The notes under the pieces: model-generated
Databases searched by the model: none
Told to the model about the DNA's origin: nothing
The model's input: the letters and a program-made list of their open reading frames with translations, nothing else
Source of the DNA: RGIG990 sp045589455
Lineage (GTDB): Bacteria; Verrucomicrobiota; Kiritimatiellia; RFP12; UBA3636
Length of the DNA stretch: 64,000 nucleotides
NCBI GenBank assembly: GCA_045589455.1
Contig: JAZNPC010000088.1
Coordinates: 1 to 64,000 of the forward strand
Direction: 5' to 3'
Shown: positions 1 through 9,090 of the stretch, piece by piece
Numbering within the stretch: the stretch's first letter is position 1
Layout: each line of letters starts with the position of its first letter
Translations under genes and position numbers: made by a program

Positions 1-2
1 AT

Positions 3-98
3 TATCCTAGACGAAAATTCGGAGGAAAATCTGCTAGACAAATGCTTAAAGAAGTATATGGAATTTACATCCCCCCTGCATCTACTGAAGATTGCTAA
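3..98 (+). CDS. C-terminal fragment of an unidentified protein (possible transposase tail)
   Basis: An open frame enters from the left edge and ends at a TAA at 96-98, giving 31 residues that include the basic stretch RRKFGGKSARQMLKEVYG. A basic tail of this sort is seen at the end of some integrase-core transposases, but the fragment is too short to assign. It points towards the convergent lepB gene. The other two frames on this strand look less protein-like. Function not assigned. Confidence 0.3.
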   Translation, partial: YPRRKFGGKSARQMLKEVYGIYIPPASTEDC

Positions 99-139
99 AA
101 GTGAAATAAAAATCGTGCATTTAATCTTGCATTTTACGA

Positions 140-169
140 AATATGCATGAGCAAAAGCCCATGCATATT
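140..169. terminator. Stem-loop between convergent genes
   Basis: Perfect 10-bp inverted repeat (AATATGCATG, 10-nt loop, CATGCATATT) 60 bp downstream of the lepB stop and 40 bp downstream of the partial gene at the left edge. Its position fits a shared terminator, but neither side is followed by a clear U tract, so the terminator role is uncertain. Confidence 0.45.
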
Positions 170-228
170 AAAAACCTATATCTGATTAATAAAAGCAACA
201 CTACACGCTATCGCTTTGATTCTTCCTA

Positions 229-1566
229 TCAATCAACAAAGCCCCAGCGATCTGTAAATGGCCACCAAACGAATGCTGCTGGTCCAACCATTGCCCTGCG
301 AGGAACAGGACCCCAAAAACGGCTATCGTAGCTATTGGACGTATTATCACCCAATGCCATATATTCGTCCTCTAATTTCACCTCATCACCTTCGTAAACA
401 AGAGCTCCATCAAATTTATAATTTTGATTGTCTTTTGGTGGGTTAGAAACTGACACTACACGATATGGCCGATATCCATCTTCACCTCGAGAAATTCTAT
501 CCATTCCTGGCAATCCTTCAATTGATTTACCATCTGCAACAATCCTTCCATCAGCAATACTAATTGTTTCGTTTGGCATACCAACCAAGCGCTTAATATA
601 ATGCTGACCAGCCATGAGTCCTGGTTGGATTGGCTCATCCTTCACAACAAATGGGAATGGGAATGTATTCTCCTTTGTTGATGGCATAGCAAATTCTATT
701 TCAGGGACACTTGTAGTAAAAATCATTGTATCATCACGCTCTGGCGGGAAAAAATTCCATGCCATACGATTAGCAAACACCTGATCTCCTGAATGCACAT
801 AGCCAGACCAAAGTCTTGTGCCTGCACGAACACTTCCTAAAAGCTTTGGCTTCAAGGTGTCATGAGGGTTATTATCTGCCATCCGGTCAAAAACCTCTAA
901 GTTTTTTATTTCTCCCCTATCAAAAGAATCCTGTGGAATTTTATATATATCTTCTCCTAATTTAACAACAACAAAACCAGGATAACGGCTATCTGTATAA
1001 AATTCAGCAAAACAATCTTTTTTTGCTACTACGTCAATGTATGATGCTCCTGTAATTAACCATTTCATTTGCTTAAACACAGGTGTTTTATCATAAAAGC
1101 TTACCTGCTCAGGACTTACATATTCAGAATGAACGCCATAAAATGTAGGTTGCATTGAACCTGTAGGTATTTTAAACGGCTGGAAAAAATATGCTCGGAA
1201 AGCCATTGCAACACCGAAAGCAACTAGCAATGTATCCAATATGGCATACATTGGATTTTTTAATGAAGGGGGTGTTAACTCATCAACTAGGCGAGAAAGA
1301 TTATCTGCTTCTTTGGTAATATTACAAAGTTCTTCACTTGTTTTTGGTTTTCTTAATAGTCCAAGCTTTTTTGATATATTCTTAAGTGTTTTAGAAGAAA
1401 TACGAAGGTTAACAATCGTTTCATTAGGGATTAAATCTCCACGCATTTGAATGAGACGACCAACATCGCTACATAAACTTTTAATTTTTTTCTTAAGCTT
1501 GATCTCAGCTATTTTCTGCTTTAAAAAACTCATAACATTATTAATCTTTTTTTGGTCTTGAAACAT
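229..1566 (-). CDS. lepB: Signal peptidase I
   Basis: Membrane serine protease that removes signal peptides from exported proteins (peptidase S26). A hydrophobic anchor around residues 107-125 precedes the catalytic serine motif GSMQPT near residue 135; the general-base lysine lies in YIKRLVGMP near residue 325, and the C-terminal box reads GDNTSNSYDSRFWGPVP. At about 445 aa it is longer than the usual 170-320 aa: there is an N-terminal ~100-residue basic/coiled extension and a ~170-residue insertion between the serine and lysine motifs. It follows and overlaps the permease gene upstream. The frame opens with TTG at 1572; ATG at 1566 is preferred here, and ATG at 1533, just past the upstream stop, is also possible. 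Identity secure, start uncertain. Confidence 0.92.
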   Translation of the reverse strand: MFQDQKKINNVMSFLKQKIAEIKLKKKIKSLCSDVGRLIQMRGDLIPNETIVNLRISSKTLKNISKKLGLLRKPKTSEELCNITKEADNLSRLVDELTPPSLKNPMYAILDTLLVAFGVAMAFRAYFFQPFKIPTGSMQPTFYGVHSEYVSPEQVSFYDKTPVFKQMKWLITGASYIDVVAKKDCFAEFYTDSRYPGFVVVKLGEDIYKIPQDSFDRGEIKNLEVFDRMADNNPHDTLKPKLLGSVRAGTRLWSGYVHSGDQVFANRMAWNFFPPERDDTMIFTTSVPEIEFAMPSTKENTFPFPFVVKDEPIQPGLMAGQHYIKRLVGMPNETISIADGRIVADGKSIEGLPGMDRISRGEDGYRPYRVVSVSNPPKDNQNYKFDGALVYEGDEVKLEDEYMALGDNTSNSYDSRFWGPVPRRAMVGPAAFVWWPFTDRWGFVD

Positions 1567-2599
1567 CTTCAAAATTGTGTTTAGAATCTTTTTCTTTCTT
1601 TTTTTCTAAATCATCTACTTTTAAAGAATCTATCGAAGATTTTACTGCCATTGTTAAAGGCACTGCTAAAAGCATACCTATAGGTCCAAGTATCCAACCC
1701 CAAACAATTACTGCTAAAAGAACAATAACAGGAGAAATTCCAAAGCCCTTTCCCATAAATTTAGGCTCAAGAATATTTCCTAGCACTTGATTTACAACAA
1801 GGTATAAAATTGAAATATAAACAACCATAGAAAAACTTGCACTGTTTATCATTGCAAAAACAATTGCAATAACTGCGGCAACAACCGAACCAAATACAGG
1901 AACAAAATTTAATATAAATGCAATTATACCTAAAATCTCAGCGTATGGAATACCCAAAATCATTAAGCCTAGCCAAATTAAGATACCTGTTATTGCACTA
2001 ATAATAGTTTTTATTCCCATATAGTGTCGAATATCCAACACAACTCTTAACAACCTATTGTAAATTTCTTCATTTACCCAGTAAATACTTTTTACTTTTT
2101 TAGGTAGCGAAGGTAACTCACATAGAATAAAAGAAACAATAATCAAAATTACTATTATCTGTTGGACTATTGAGAGCATCAAAGGAGCTACACCACTGAA
2201 TATTGGCATAATTTGCTGTAGCCCAAATTTTTTAATATGTTCTACAACTTCAACAGGTACAATAATATCGTGTTCGCCTAGCCAAACTGTTGTTGTACGA
2301 AGGAATATTAAAAACTTATCATAGTAAACAAATAAATTATCAGCAAATGTTTGTATTGTTTGAATAATAAATCCTAAAATTCCAAAAAATGTAAAACATA
2401 CCATTGAAATAATAATCAATGATATTGAAAGCCAATCTGGCATTTTAAAGCGTCTCAATGTATAATAAATTGGAGAAATAATAACAGCAATAAATACAAT
2501 AACAAGTATTTGTGTTACTAAATCTGCAGCAGCTTTAAGTCCTAGCACAACAATAGCAAGTGCTGACAATCTTAAAAGCCAATCTGTTATTTTTGACAT
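1541..2599 (-). CDS. AI-2E family transporter (PerM-like permease)
   Basis: A 352-aa polytopic inner-membrane protein of the AI-2E/PerM family. Hydrophobic segments pair at the N-terminus (residues ~10-45), then follow a long partly amphipathic middle and a C-terminal bundle containing the family-typical run PVFGSVVAAVIA and a proline/glycine-rich GPIGMLLAVPLT. The tail is highly charged (KKKEKDSKHN). Family members move small solutes or act as Na+/H+ antiporters; the substrate here cannot be told. The ATG has AGGAG 6 nt upstream. Its 3' end overlaps the start of lepB, so the two are probably co-transcribed from the promoter at about 2665. Confidence 0.85.
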   Translation of the reverse strand: MSKITDWLLRLSALAIVVLGLKAAADLVTQILVIVFIAVIISPIYYTLRRFKMPDWLSISLIIISMVCFTFFGILGFIIQTIQTFADNLFVYYDKFLIFLRTTTVWLGEHDIIVPVEVVEHIKKFGLQQIMPIFSGVAPLMLSIVQQIIVILIIVSFILCELPSLPKKVKSIYWVNEEIYNRLLRVVLDIRHYMGIKTIISAITGILIWLGLMILGIPYAEILGIIAFILNFVPVFGSVVAAVIAIVFAMINSASFSMVVYISILYLVVNQVLGNILEPKFMGKGFGISPVIVLLAVIVWGWILGPIGMLLAVPLTMAVKSSIDSLKVDDLEKKKEKDSKHNFEDVSRPKKD

Positions 2600-2661
2600 T
2601 GGATACTCCTAAAAACTCTATTTATAAATATATGGACAAATTCTTTTTTATTTAGTCCTTT

Positions 2662-2670
2662 ATTATATCA
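2662..2670 (-). promoter_or_regulatory. Candidate extended -10 promoter for the permease-lepB unit
   Basis: On the minus strand the sequence reads TGATATAAT, an extended -10 (TGn-TATAAT), 63 bp upstream of the permease start. No good -35 hexamer is visible, as is common for extended -10 promoters. The rest of 2671-2861 is AT-rich with nothing else recognised. Confidence 0.5.
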
Positions 2671-2861
2671 CAATAACTAACAAAAAAAAACTATAATTGA
2701 AGAGTATGTATAAACTCAAATACTTCTATAAAATTACGATACTTGTTCTAAAACATTAGTATTATTTATCTCAATTACTTACTTTGATAAAACAAGCATT
2801 AAAATAATATATGCCATTTTGGAGTGTTAACTTATTAAAACGATATAACTCCATGTATGAA

Positions 2862-4259
2862 TTATTTTCCTATGCAGAATTTTGAGAAAATGCTATTTAA
2901 AAGAGCTTCATTATAGTTTTTACCAGTAATTGCCGCTAATGCTTCTGCTGCCTGCCGAAGCTTCTGCGCACAAAAAACAGCGGAATCCTCTAACCCATTA
3001 GCATATAATTCAAGAGCTTCTTCTGCAGCTGATGCTGCAACAAGCAACAGCTTATGATGACGCTCTGATACAGCCACAACTTCATTTCCAACCTCTTGTG
3101 TTTGAAGCTTTTGCGCAATATGTTTACGTAGCTGAGTTAGTCCCACCTCCGTTTTTGCAGATATTACTATAGGAGAAACAAATCCACATTCTTTTAATTC
3201 ATTAGCTATCTTTTCTATCGCTAAATCATCCATAGCATCAGCCTTATTTATCACTAGGAAATCTGGATTTTGTAATTGAGAAATTTGTGACGATATAGGC
3301 TGGGTGCCATCTATTACAGCAAGGCAAATATCTGCAGCTCTTGCCAATTCTTTTGTGCGATTAATTCCTAGCTGCTCAATTGCATGATCTGTATCACGTA
3401 GCCCAGCAGTATCTGCCAACCGAATAGGAATACCATCTATTATTAGTTGTTCCTCAATGGAGTCTCGAGTTGTACCAGGAATATCTGTTACTATAGCACG
3501 TTGTTGCCCTAACAGAGCATTAAATAGCGTTGATTTGCCTGCATTAGGGACTCCTGATAGGACTAGCAATGCCCCTTCTCGTAGAAGCTGTCCATTGCGC
3601 CAAGTGCTAGCTAGCTGACGAACAGAAGAGATAAAAACCTGGAGTCGTTCTGGAATATTAATTGGCTCTAACAAGCCAGAGGTTTCATCATCCATAAAAT
3701 CAAGGGTAGCCTCAACATCAGCACAAATATCCATTATAAGCTCATGATATTCATCTACACGTTTTCCAAGACTACCTCGGAGCTGTTCTGCTGCAATTCT
3801 CCCTGCACGTTCACTCTGCGCATTGATAATATCTAATACAGCCTCTGCACGTGAAAGATCTAATCTTCCATTTAAAAATGCACGACAAGTAAATTCTCCA
3901 GCACTTGCCGCTACTGCGCCTAAGCTTAATAATTCATTTAATATTCGTTGAGAGGAAACGTGTCCACCATGAACTTGAAGTTCAACAACATCCTCTCCTG
4001 TATAGCTATGTGGAGCTCTATAAACAAGTACAATGGCCTCATCGATTAAATCTCCAGTTTGAGGAGATTTTAAAGTAGTATAAAAAAAGGATCCACCTTC
4101 TTCTTTTTTTAGCCTTTTACCTTCACATAATTTTGCTGCTAATTCTAAGGAATGCTTTCCAGAAAGACGTACAATACTTATTCCCGCTGCACCCGGTGCT
4201 GTACAAATTGCTGCAATGGTTTTTTCCATTGCTATATCAATAAAAAAATCGTAATCCAT
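2862..4259 (-). CDS. mnmE: tRNA uridine-5-carboxymethylaminomethyl(34) synthesis GTPase MnmE
   Basis: GTPase that with MnmG builds the cmnm5 modification on wobble uridine-34 of tRNAs. The N-terminal formyl-THF-binding domain (TIAAICTAPGAAGISIVRLSG) is followed by a helical domain with a circularly typical G domain: G1 GVPNAGKST near residue 236, G2/G3 IPGTTRDS and DTAGLRD, G4 NKAD. The protein ends in FCIGK, the family's C-terminal cysteine motif. Length 465 aa is normal. An internal ATG ten codons in (4229) would give the more typical N-terminus; no strong ribosome site distinguishes the two. It lies 22 bp downstream of the metallophosphoesterase gene, suggesting one transcript. Confidence 0.96.
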   Translation of the reverse strand: MDYDFFIDIAMEKTIAAICTAPGAAGISIVRLSGKHSLELAAKLCEGKRLKKEEGGSFFYTTLKSPQTGDLIDEAIVLVYRAPHSYTGEDVVELQVHGGHVSSQRILNELLSLGAVAASAGEFTCRAFLNGRLDLSRAEAVLDIINAQSERAGRIAAEQLRGSLGKRVDEYHELIMDICADVEATLDFMDDETSGLLEPINIPERLQVFISSVRQLASTWRNGQLLREGALLVLSGVPNAGKSTLFNALLGQQRAIVTDIPGTTRDSIEEQLIIDGIPIRLADTAGLRDTDHAIEQLGINRTKELARAADICLAVIDGTQPISSQISQLQNPDFLVINKADAMDDLAIEKIANELKECGFVSPIVISAKTEVGLTQLRKHIAQKLQTQEVGNEVVAVSERHHKLLLVAASAAEEALELYANGLEDSAVFCAQKLRQAAEALAAITGKNYNEALLNSIFSKFCIGK

Positions 4260-4281
4260 CCTCGTTATTTGCTCACTAATA

Positions 4282-6129
4282 TTAATCTAATCGTTGTATT
4301 GAAACGCCACCAATAGACATGCGTCCTCTGAAATTGCCACGTATTATCACACGCATATATTGCTTTAAATCTTTACCTTCAACTGTTCGTTTAGCTAACC
4401 ACCAACCCGCTTTTGAAGGCCTATGTTTAAAGCAATATGGGATATTACCTTGCTTATATAATTTACGAGAAATTTCCTTTTTATAAAACTTAATTACTTC
4501 TTCTTCTGGTAAGACAGAATATAATTCACCCTCATTAGCATGAACTAATTGAAGAGATATATTTTCATAAAATTCAACCTCATCTAGGTAAATTTTTGCC
4601 AAAACCAAATATTTACCTTTAGGATCAACTTCTATATATGGTGTTTCAAAACAAAATTTTAATGGTGAATTCTCTGAATTATGTAGAATTAATTCAGAGC
4701 CAAACATTCGATCAATATTGTCATATGAGACATTAATATCTCTAGAAACAGTTAACCGATAAGGATAAATTGTACTTGGATTACCAGCACTCATCCAAAT
4801 TTCAGGGAGAAGATTTTCTTCCGCTTTTTTATTTTCTGTATTTAAAATTTCTAACTCTTTATCTGGATAGCGAAGTAATTCGCTTTCATTAACCGCCTCT
4901 ATATTAAAACATAAAACTCCAATAAAAACTAAAATAATTAGGCCAAAAATAGCACCAAAAACAAATGCTTTCGCTGGTGCGCGCTCTGCGGCATTAACGT
5001 GGCGTAAATATTTGCCATCTTTGGTGTTGCTACTTACCTTCTTAGACTGAGAGCTTTCTTTGTTTCCGGCTACCTTAGTAGTTGTTTTATTTATGCGAAT
5101 ACCAGGCTTATGCTGAAGAACCGTTGCTTTATTGGGCTTTTCTAGGTTTTCACGATTCTGTTCATTTTCTGCAGGGCTAGTATTATGCTTCTTAATTATT
5201 ATCTGTTTTTTTGTTGCACCAGAGTTATATACTTCACGTGTTACACCCAAATTAGACGCTTTTGAATTCTTAAGAATATCTGACAAATCTATTTGATGCA
5301 AATAAACTGTCTTTGCCAAATCAGATGCTTCGTTAGAAACAATAATTTCTGACTTGGAAATTTCTTCTTCTAAGGCTACATGCTCTGCAGGTTCTTCCTC
5401 TAAAACATAGCAAAGCAAAGGCACATCTGATTCATTCAAACCGACAAATCTAACACGCTCTCTAAATTCATTAAAATCATATCCTACTCTACGGAAAAAT
5501 ACTGATTTAGAATCAGAATCAAATAAAACATAGCTTGCTCGCAAATCATCATCACGGGGAGATCCAACAGAACCAACATTTACAATATATCGATTTTGAT
5601 CCTCTAGAGTAAAATCTTGAGACGGCAAAGAGCACATTTCGCTTCCATTTTTTGTTGAAACAAAAATTGCCGGAAGATGACTGTGTCCACAAAAAATTAT
5701 CTGTTCAGGGACCTTTTTCCAAGAAAGATTGGCATCTGAGCAATCAACAATATAATTAAACTCATTAGGAGCATCACAATCTCCATGAACGCAACGAAAG
5801 CATCCCTCTGAATATTCATAATCGAGCTTAGAGAGGTAATCAATTTCTTCTGGGTTCAACTGAAGCTCGGTCCATTCAATCAATTTTCGAGCATGATCAT
5901 TAAAAGCAAAAGAATCTAGTTTTTTGGTTACAACTGCATCATGATTACCTAAAATACAAGCATGTGCAACATCTCGTATAGACTGAACACACCGACCAGG
6001 CTCTGGACCATAGCCTACAACATCACCAAGGCATATAATACGAGAGACTCCAATTGCTCGAATATCTTCAAGCACTGCAGCCCATGCGCTATAATTACCA
6101 TGTATATCAGAGACTATCGCATAAAGCAT
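4282..6129 (-). CDS. Membrane-anchored metallophosphoesterase with C-terminal extracytoplasmic domain
   Basis: The first ~230 residues are a calcineurin-like phosphoesterase of the YfcE/PrpE type: DIHGN (8-12), GDVVGYGPEP (36-45), GNHD (61-64), GHSH and NVGSVGSPRD supply the metal ligands. A low-complexity basic linker (Lys/Asn/Ser rich) leads to one strong transmembrane segment at about 386-408 (FGLIILVFIGVLCFNI), and ~200 residues follow that look like a beta-rich domain ending WWLAKRT...GRMSIGGVSIQRLD. The catalytic part would be cytoplasmic and the tail periplasmic. Most relatives are single-domain cytosolic enzymes of 150-280 aa, so this is an unusual build. Good AGGAG site upstream. Substrate unknown. 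Confidence 0.8.
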   Translation of the reverse strand: MLYAIVSDIHGNYSAWAAVLEDIRAIGVSRIICLGDVVGYGPEPGRCVQSIRDVAHACILGNHDAVVTKKLDSFAFNDHARKLIEWTELQLNPEEIDYLSKLDYEYSEGCFRCVHGDCDAPNEFNYIVDCSDANLSWKKVPEQIIFCGHSHLPAIFVSTKNGSEMCSLPSQDFTLEDQNRYIVNVGSVGSPRDDDLRASYVLFDSDSKSVFFRRVGYDFNEFRERVRFVGLNESDVPLLCYVLEEEPAEHVALEEEISKSEIIVSNEASDLAKTVYLHQIDLSDILKNSKASNLGVTREVYNSGATKKQIIIKKHNTSPAENEQNRENLEKPNKATVLQHKPGIRINKTTTKVAGNKESSQSKKVSSNTKDGKYLRHVNAAERAPAKAFVFGAIFGLIILVFIGVLCFNIEAVNESELLRYPDKELEILNTENKKAEENLLPEIWMSAGNPSTIYPYRLTVSRDINVSYDNIDRMFGSELILHNSENSPLKFCFETPYIEVDPKGKYLVLAKIYLDEVEFYENISLQLVHANEGELYSVLPEEEVIKFYKKEISRKLYKQGNIPYCFKHRPSKAGWWLAKRTVEGKDLKQYMRVIIRGNFRGRMSIGGVSIQRLD

Positions 6130-6172
6130 TTTATATATTACTCCTAAAAAGGATTGCTAACAAGACATCTTG

Positions 6173-6181
6173 ATTATACCA
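6173..6181 (-). promoter_or_regulatory. Candidate extended -10 promoter for metallophosphoesterase-mnmE
   Basis: The minus strand reads TGGTATAAT 44 bp upstream of the metallophosphoesterase ATG, an extended -10. TTGTTT lies 18 bp further upstream as a weak -35. A small palindrome CAAGA-CA-TCTTG (6161-6172) sits directly downstream, over the likely start site. Confidence 0.5.
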
Positions 6182-6290
6182 AAAAGCCTATAAATAAAAC
6201 AAGTGTTTGTTTTTGACTAAAATTTGACTTTTAGCAAAATTCATATACTCCAGAGGAAAAGAATATAATTAAAAGATAAATTGTTTCAAT

Positions 6291-6320
6291 TAAAAAGCGC
6301 GAGCGAAACCCGCGCTTTTA
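6291..6320 (-). terminator. Intrinsic terminator of the amino-acid ABC operon
   Basis: Stem AAAAGCGCG / CGCGCTTTT with a 9-nt loop, immediately downstream of the ATPase stop codon. Read on the minus strand it ends in a U-rich arm. The stem also has flanking A/T symmetry, so it may work from both sides. Confidence 0.85.
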
Positions 6321-6321
6321 A

Positions 6322-7068
6322 TTAAACATTTAGAATCTTTTGGAAGAAATCACGAACTCGAGGATTCTGAGAGTTTTTAGTGATTTCTCGAGGAGGTCCT
6401 TGCTCTATAATTTTTCCATTATCCATGAAGATAATTCTATCTGCAACCTCACAAGCGAAGCCTATTTCATGAGTTACCACAATCATAGTCATACCCTCTT
6501 TAGCAAGGTCATTCATAAGAGAAAGCACCTCTCCTACCATTTCAGGATCAAGCGCACTTGTTGGCTCATCAAATAGAAGTACCTCTGGCTTCATCGCAAG
6601 TGCGCGGATAATTGCCACACGTTGTTTTTGTCCTCCAGACAACTGCAAAGGATATGAATCTGCCTTGTCTGCGAGTCCAATTCTAGCCAACAATTTCTCT
6701 GCTTCAATATTTGCTTCTTCCTTTGAAAGGCGTTTAGTCAAAACTGGAGCTAGCGTTATATTCTCTTTAATTGTTAAATGAGGGAACAAATTAAAGTGCT
6801 GGAATACCATTCCAACATTTTCACGGAAATGATTTTCTGCACGTGGATTATCAGCCACCCTTTTACCATGAAATAAAATAGAACCAGATGTAGGGTGTTC
6901 TAGTTTATTAAGGCAACGTAGAAATGTACTTTTCCCGGAACCCGAAGGGCCAACAATAAATACTGCCTCGCCTTTTTTAATAGCAGCAGAAACACCATCT
7001 ACTGCACAAACCTTAGCATATTTCTTTACTAAATCTTTTACTTCAAAAATTATAGAATTTTCTTCCAT
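6322..7068 (-). CDS. Polar amino-acid ABC transporter, ATP-binding protein
   Basis: About 248-aa ATPase of the GlnQ/HisP type that powers uptake of a polar amino acid. Walker A GPSGSGKST, Q-loop MVFQHFNLFPH, signature LSGGQKQRVAIIRAL, Walker B VLLFDEPTSALDP and switch VVTHE are all present. The frame opens at 7089, but GGAGG lies 8 nt before the ATG at 7068, so that start is preferred. The gene lies 29 bp downstream of the fused binding protein-permease, its obvious partner; the terminator follows directly. Substrate cannot be set from the ATPase. Confidence 0.93.
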   Translation of the reverse strand: MEENSIIFEVKDLVKKYAKVCAVDGVSAAIKKGEAVFIVGPSGSGKSTFLRCLNKLEHPTSGSILFHGKRVADNPRAENHFRENVGMVFQHFNLFPHLTIKENITLAPVLTKRLSKEEANIEAEKLLARIGLADKADSYPLQLSGGQKQRVAIIRALAMKPEVLLFDEPTSALDPEMVGEVLSLMNDLAKEGMTMIVVTHEIGFACEVADRIIFMDNGKIIEQGPPREITKNSQNPRVRDFFQKILNV

Positions 7069-7097
7069 AATATTATCCTCCAAATCCATTTAACCTA

Positions 7098-8777
7098 TTA
7101 TTCATTTTTCTTCAAACGCTTCTCTAACAATGCTAGAAGCTTTGATAGGAATATAACTACTATTAGATAAATGATAGCAACTGCCATCAACGGCACGAAT
7201 GCATTGTAGGTTTGACCACGAATAATATCACCACCTTTTGTTAAATCCTCAAGGGCGATATAACCAGAAATACTTGTTTCCTTTAATAGCACAATAAATT
7301 CATTACCAAGAGCAGGTAGCACATTCTTGAATGCTTGTGGAAGAATAATTCGCACCATTGTTCTTGGATATGACAATCCAAGGCTACGACCAGCCTCTAA
7401 TTGGCCTTTATCAATAGACATAATTCCTGAACGAATAATTTCTGCAACATATGCGCCAGAATTTAGACCAAATGCAATTATTGCAATTAAGACCTTGCTT
7501 ACATCAACAGAGCCAAAGATAACAAAATAGATGATTAAAAGTTGAACTACAACAGGAGTTCCACGTATAACTGTTAGGTATAATTTACAAATAGCATTTG
7601 CTATTTTCAATTTTCCTGTTTGATCTGCTGCACTACGAATTACAGCAACCAAGAAACCAATTAAAACACCTAAAATAACTGCACCGGCAGAAACAATAAG
7701 TGTAATACAAAAACCGTCAACAAGGTACATATAACGGTCATCATCTACAAAATTTGTTTTAAAATCGTCCTTCAATTTTTCCCAAAATCCAGTAATTTCT
7801 ACTGTTTCCTCGGTCTGCTCATTAAGCTTTTCTACGTGTTTATTAACGATGTGTTTTATTAAACCCTCTTCTTGCATATCTTCAAGGACTTCATTAAACA
7901 CAGCAACTAAATCTGGTCTTTCTTTGCTAATTGCAAAAGCATATTCCTCTGAGTTCAAAATACCAGGAAGCAAAATTAGCTCACCATTATTTTGTTTTAC
8001 AAAATGCTCTGCTGGGACAAAATCAATAATACCAGCATCCAATTTTCCAGACATAATAGCCTGACAAATAATAGCATTACTATCAAAACGCTCTGGCTCA
8101 CAAATATTTTCCTTAACATAAGAATCACTTGTGGTTCCTTGTTGGACACCTATTCTGAGTCCAGAAATATTGTGTAAATCTTCAATTGATTTTATCTTTG
8201 AGTCTTTAGGGACAACAACAGCTAAACCTGTTGAAATATATGGATTTGAAAAATAAACTGATTTTTTACGTTCTTCTGTAATAGTAATTCCTGCAGCAGC
8301 AATATCTGCCTTTCCTGACTGAACTGCAGCAAGGATAGAATCAAATTTCATATCCACTATTTCGAGCTCATAGCCTTTACGTTTAGCTATCTCGCGAACA
8401 ATATCTGGGTCAATTCCAACAATTCGCTTTCCCTCACGATATTCGTATGGAGGGAATGTGGCTTCAGTAACCATACGAATTTTTTTTGAATGGCTTACTG
8501 TAGTAGCAGGTGTTGTTTGCTCTGTAGCATTTGTAGTAACAAGTGCTGTTTGCTCTATAACATTTGTAGTAACAAGTGTTTCTAAAATTGGCTCCACCGG
8601 CTGTTGGGTTACATTCGTAGTAGGTTGCGCTACTTCTTCAACGATATTTGTCTCGACAGGAGGGGGTATTTGCTTTGACTCTTGATTTATATTCGATTGG
8701 ATGGGATTAACCCAACCTCCACAAGCAACAGCAAGCATCGTAACACATAATGTTCTTGCCAACATTTTTATTTTCAT
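7098..8777 (-). CDS. Fused amino-acid ABC transporter substrate-binding protein and permease
   Basis: A 559-aa single-chain importer subunit. The N-terminus is a signal peptide, possibly with a loose lipobox (LAVAC at 16-20), then a Thr/Val/Glu-rich linker with a degenerate TTN-EQT repeat (about residues 40-98), a type-3 periplasmic binding domain (MVTEATFPPYEY onwards, to ~325), and an integral permease with the EAA loop EAGRSLGLSYPRTMVRIILPQAF. Such fusions are known for GlnP-like systems of Gram-positive bacteria and some others. The binding domain closely resembles the separate protein encoded at 9091-9858. AGGAG lies 7 nt before the ATG. Forms an operon with the ATPase gene. Specificity not determinable. 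Confidence 0.9.
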   Translation of the reverse strand: MKIKMLARTLCVTMLAVACGGWVNPIQSNINQESKQIPPPVETNIVEEVAQPTTNVTQQPVEPILETLVTTNVIEQTALVTTNATEQTTPATTVSHSKKIRMVTEATFPPYEYREGKRIVGIDPDIVREIAKRKGYELEIVDMKFDSILAAVQSGKADIAAAGITITEERKKSVYFSNPYISTGLAVVVPKDSKIKSIEDLHNISGLRIGVQQGTTSDSYVKENICEPERFDSNAIICQAIMSGKLDAGIIDFVPAEHFVKQNNGELILLPGILNSEEYAFAISKERPDLVAVFNEVLEDMQEEGLIKHIVNKHVEKLNEQTEETVEITGFWEKLKDDFKTNFVDDDRYMYLVDGFCITLIVSAGAVILGVLIGFLVAVIRSAADQTGKLKIANAICKLYLTVIRGTPVVVQLLIIYFVIFGSVDVSKVLIAIIAFGLNSGAYVAEIIRSGIMSIDKGQLEAGRSLGLSYPRTMVRIILPQAFKNVLPALGNEFIVLLKETSISGYIALEDLTKGGDIIRGQTYNAFVPLMAVAIIYLIVVIFLSKLLALLEKRLKKNE

Positions 8778-8863
8778 CTAATACTCCTGATTTTAAATCA
8801 ATCAAAATTCTTTAATATATCACTTCATTGAAATGAAAAAAAATTAACCAATGAAACAAAAAA

Positions 8864-8886
8864 AATAAACTAAAATTTAGTTTATT
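8864..8886. promoter_or_regulatory. Perfect palindrome, candidate operator upstream of the fused importer gene
   Basis: Arms AATAAACTAAA and TTTAGTTTATT around a single central A, 87 bp upstream of the importer start. Eleven-base perfect arms are notable even in AT-rich DNA. It may bind a dimeric regulator. The remaining intergenic sequence (8778-9020) is AT-rich, with a shorter symmetry TTCATT-GA-AATGAA at about 8823, and nothing else recognised. Confidence 0.4.
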
Positions 8887-9021
8887 GTAGCATAAAAATA
8901 AGCTTTATTAAAGAATAATATAAAGCTCAATGTTATCAATTATATTTTATTGTATTTAAAGCATTTCCTCAAAAAAACAAACTACTATGGTATAAGTACT
9001 TACACAAAATCCTGCAGCCTC

Positions 9022-9066
9022 AAAAAAAAGAAGTCCTAAATTCAACAAAAGAATTTAAGACTTCTT
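9022..9066 (-). terminator. Intrinsic terminator downstream of the binding-protein gene
   Basis: A 16-bp stem (9028-9043 with 9051-9066, one G-U pair) and 7-nt loop AACAAAA, followed on the minus strand by a run of U (the A tract at 9022-9029). It lies 25 bp past the stop of the binding-protein gene. Confidence 0.88.
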
Positions 9067-9090
9067 AATAAAGTGACATTTTTTTATTTA

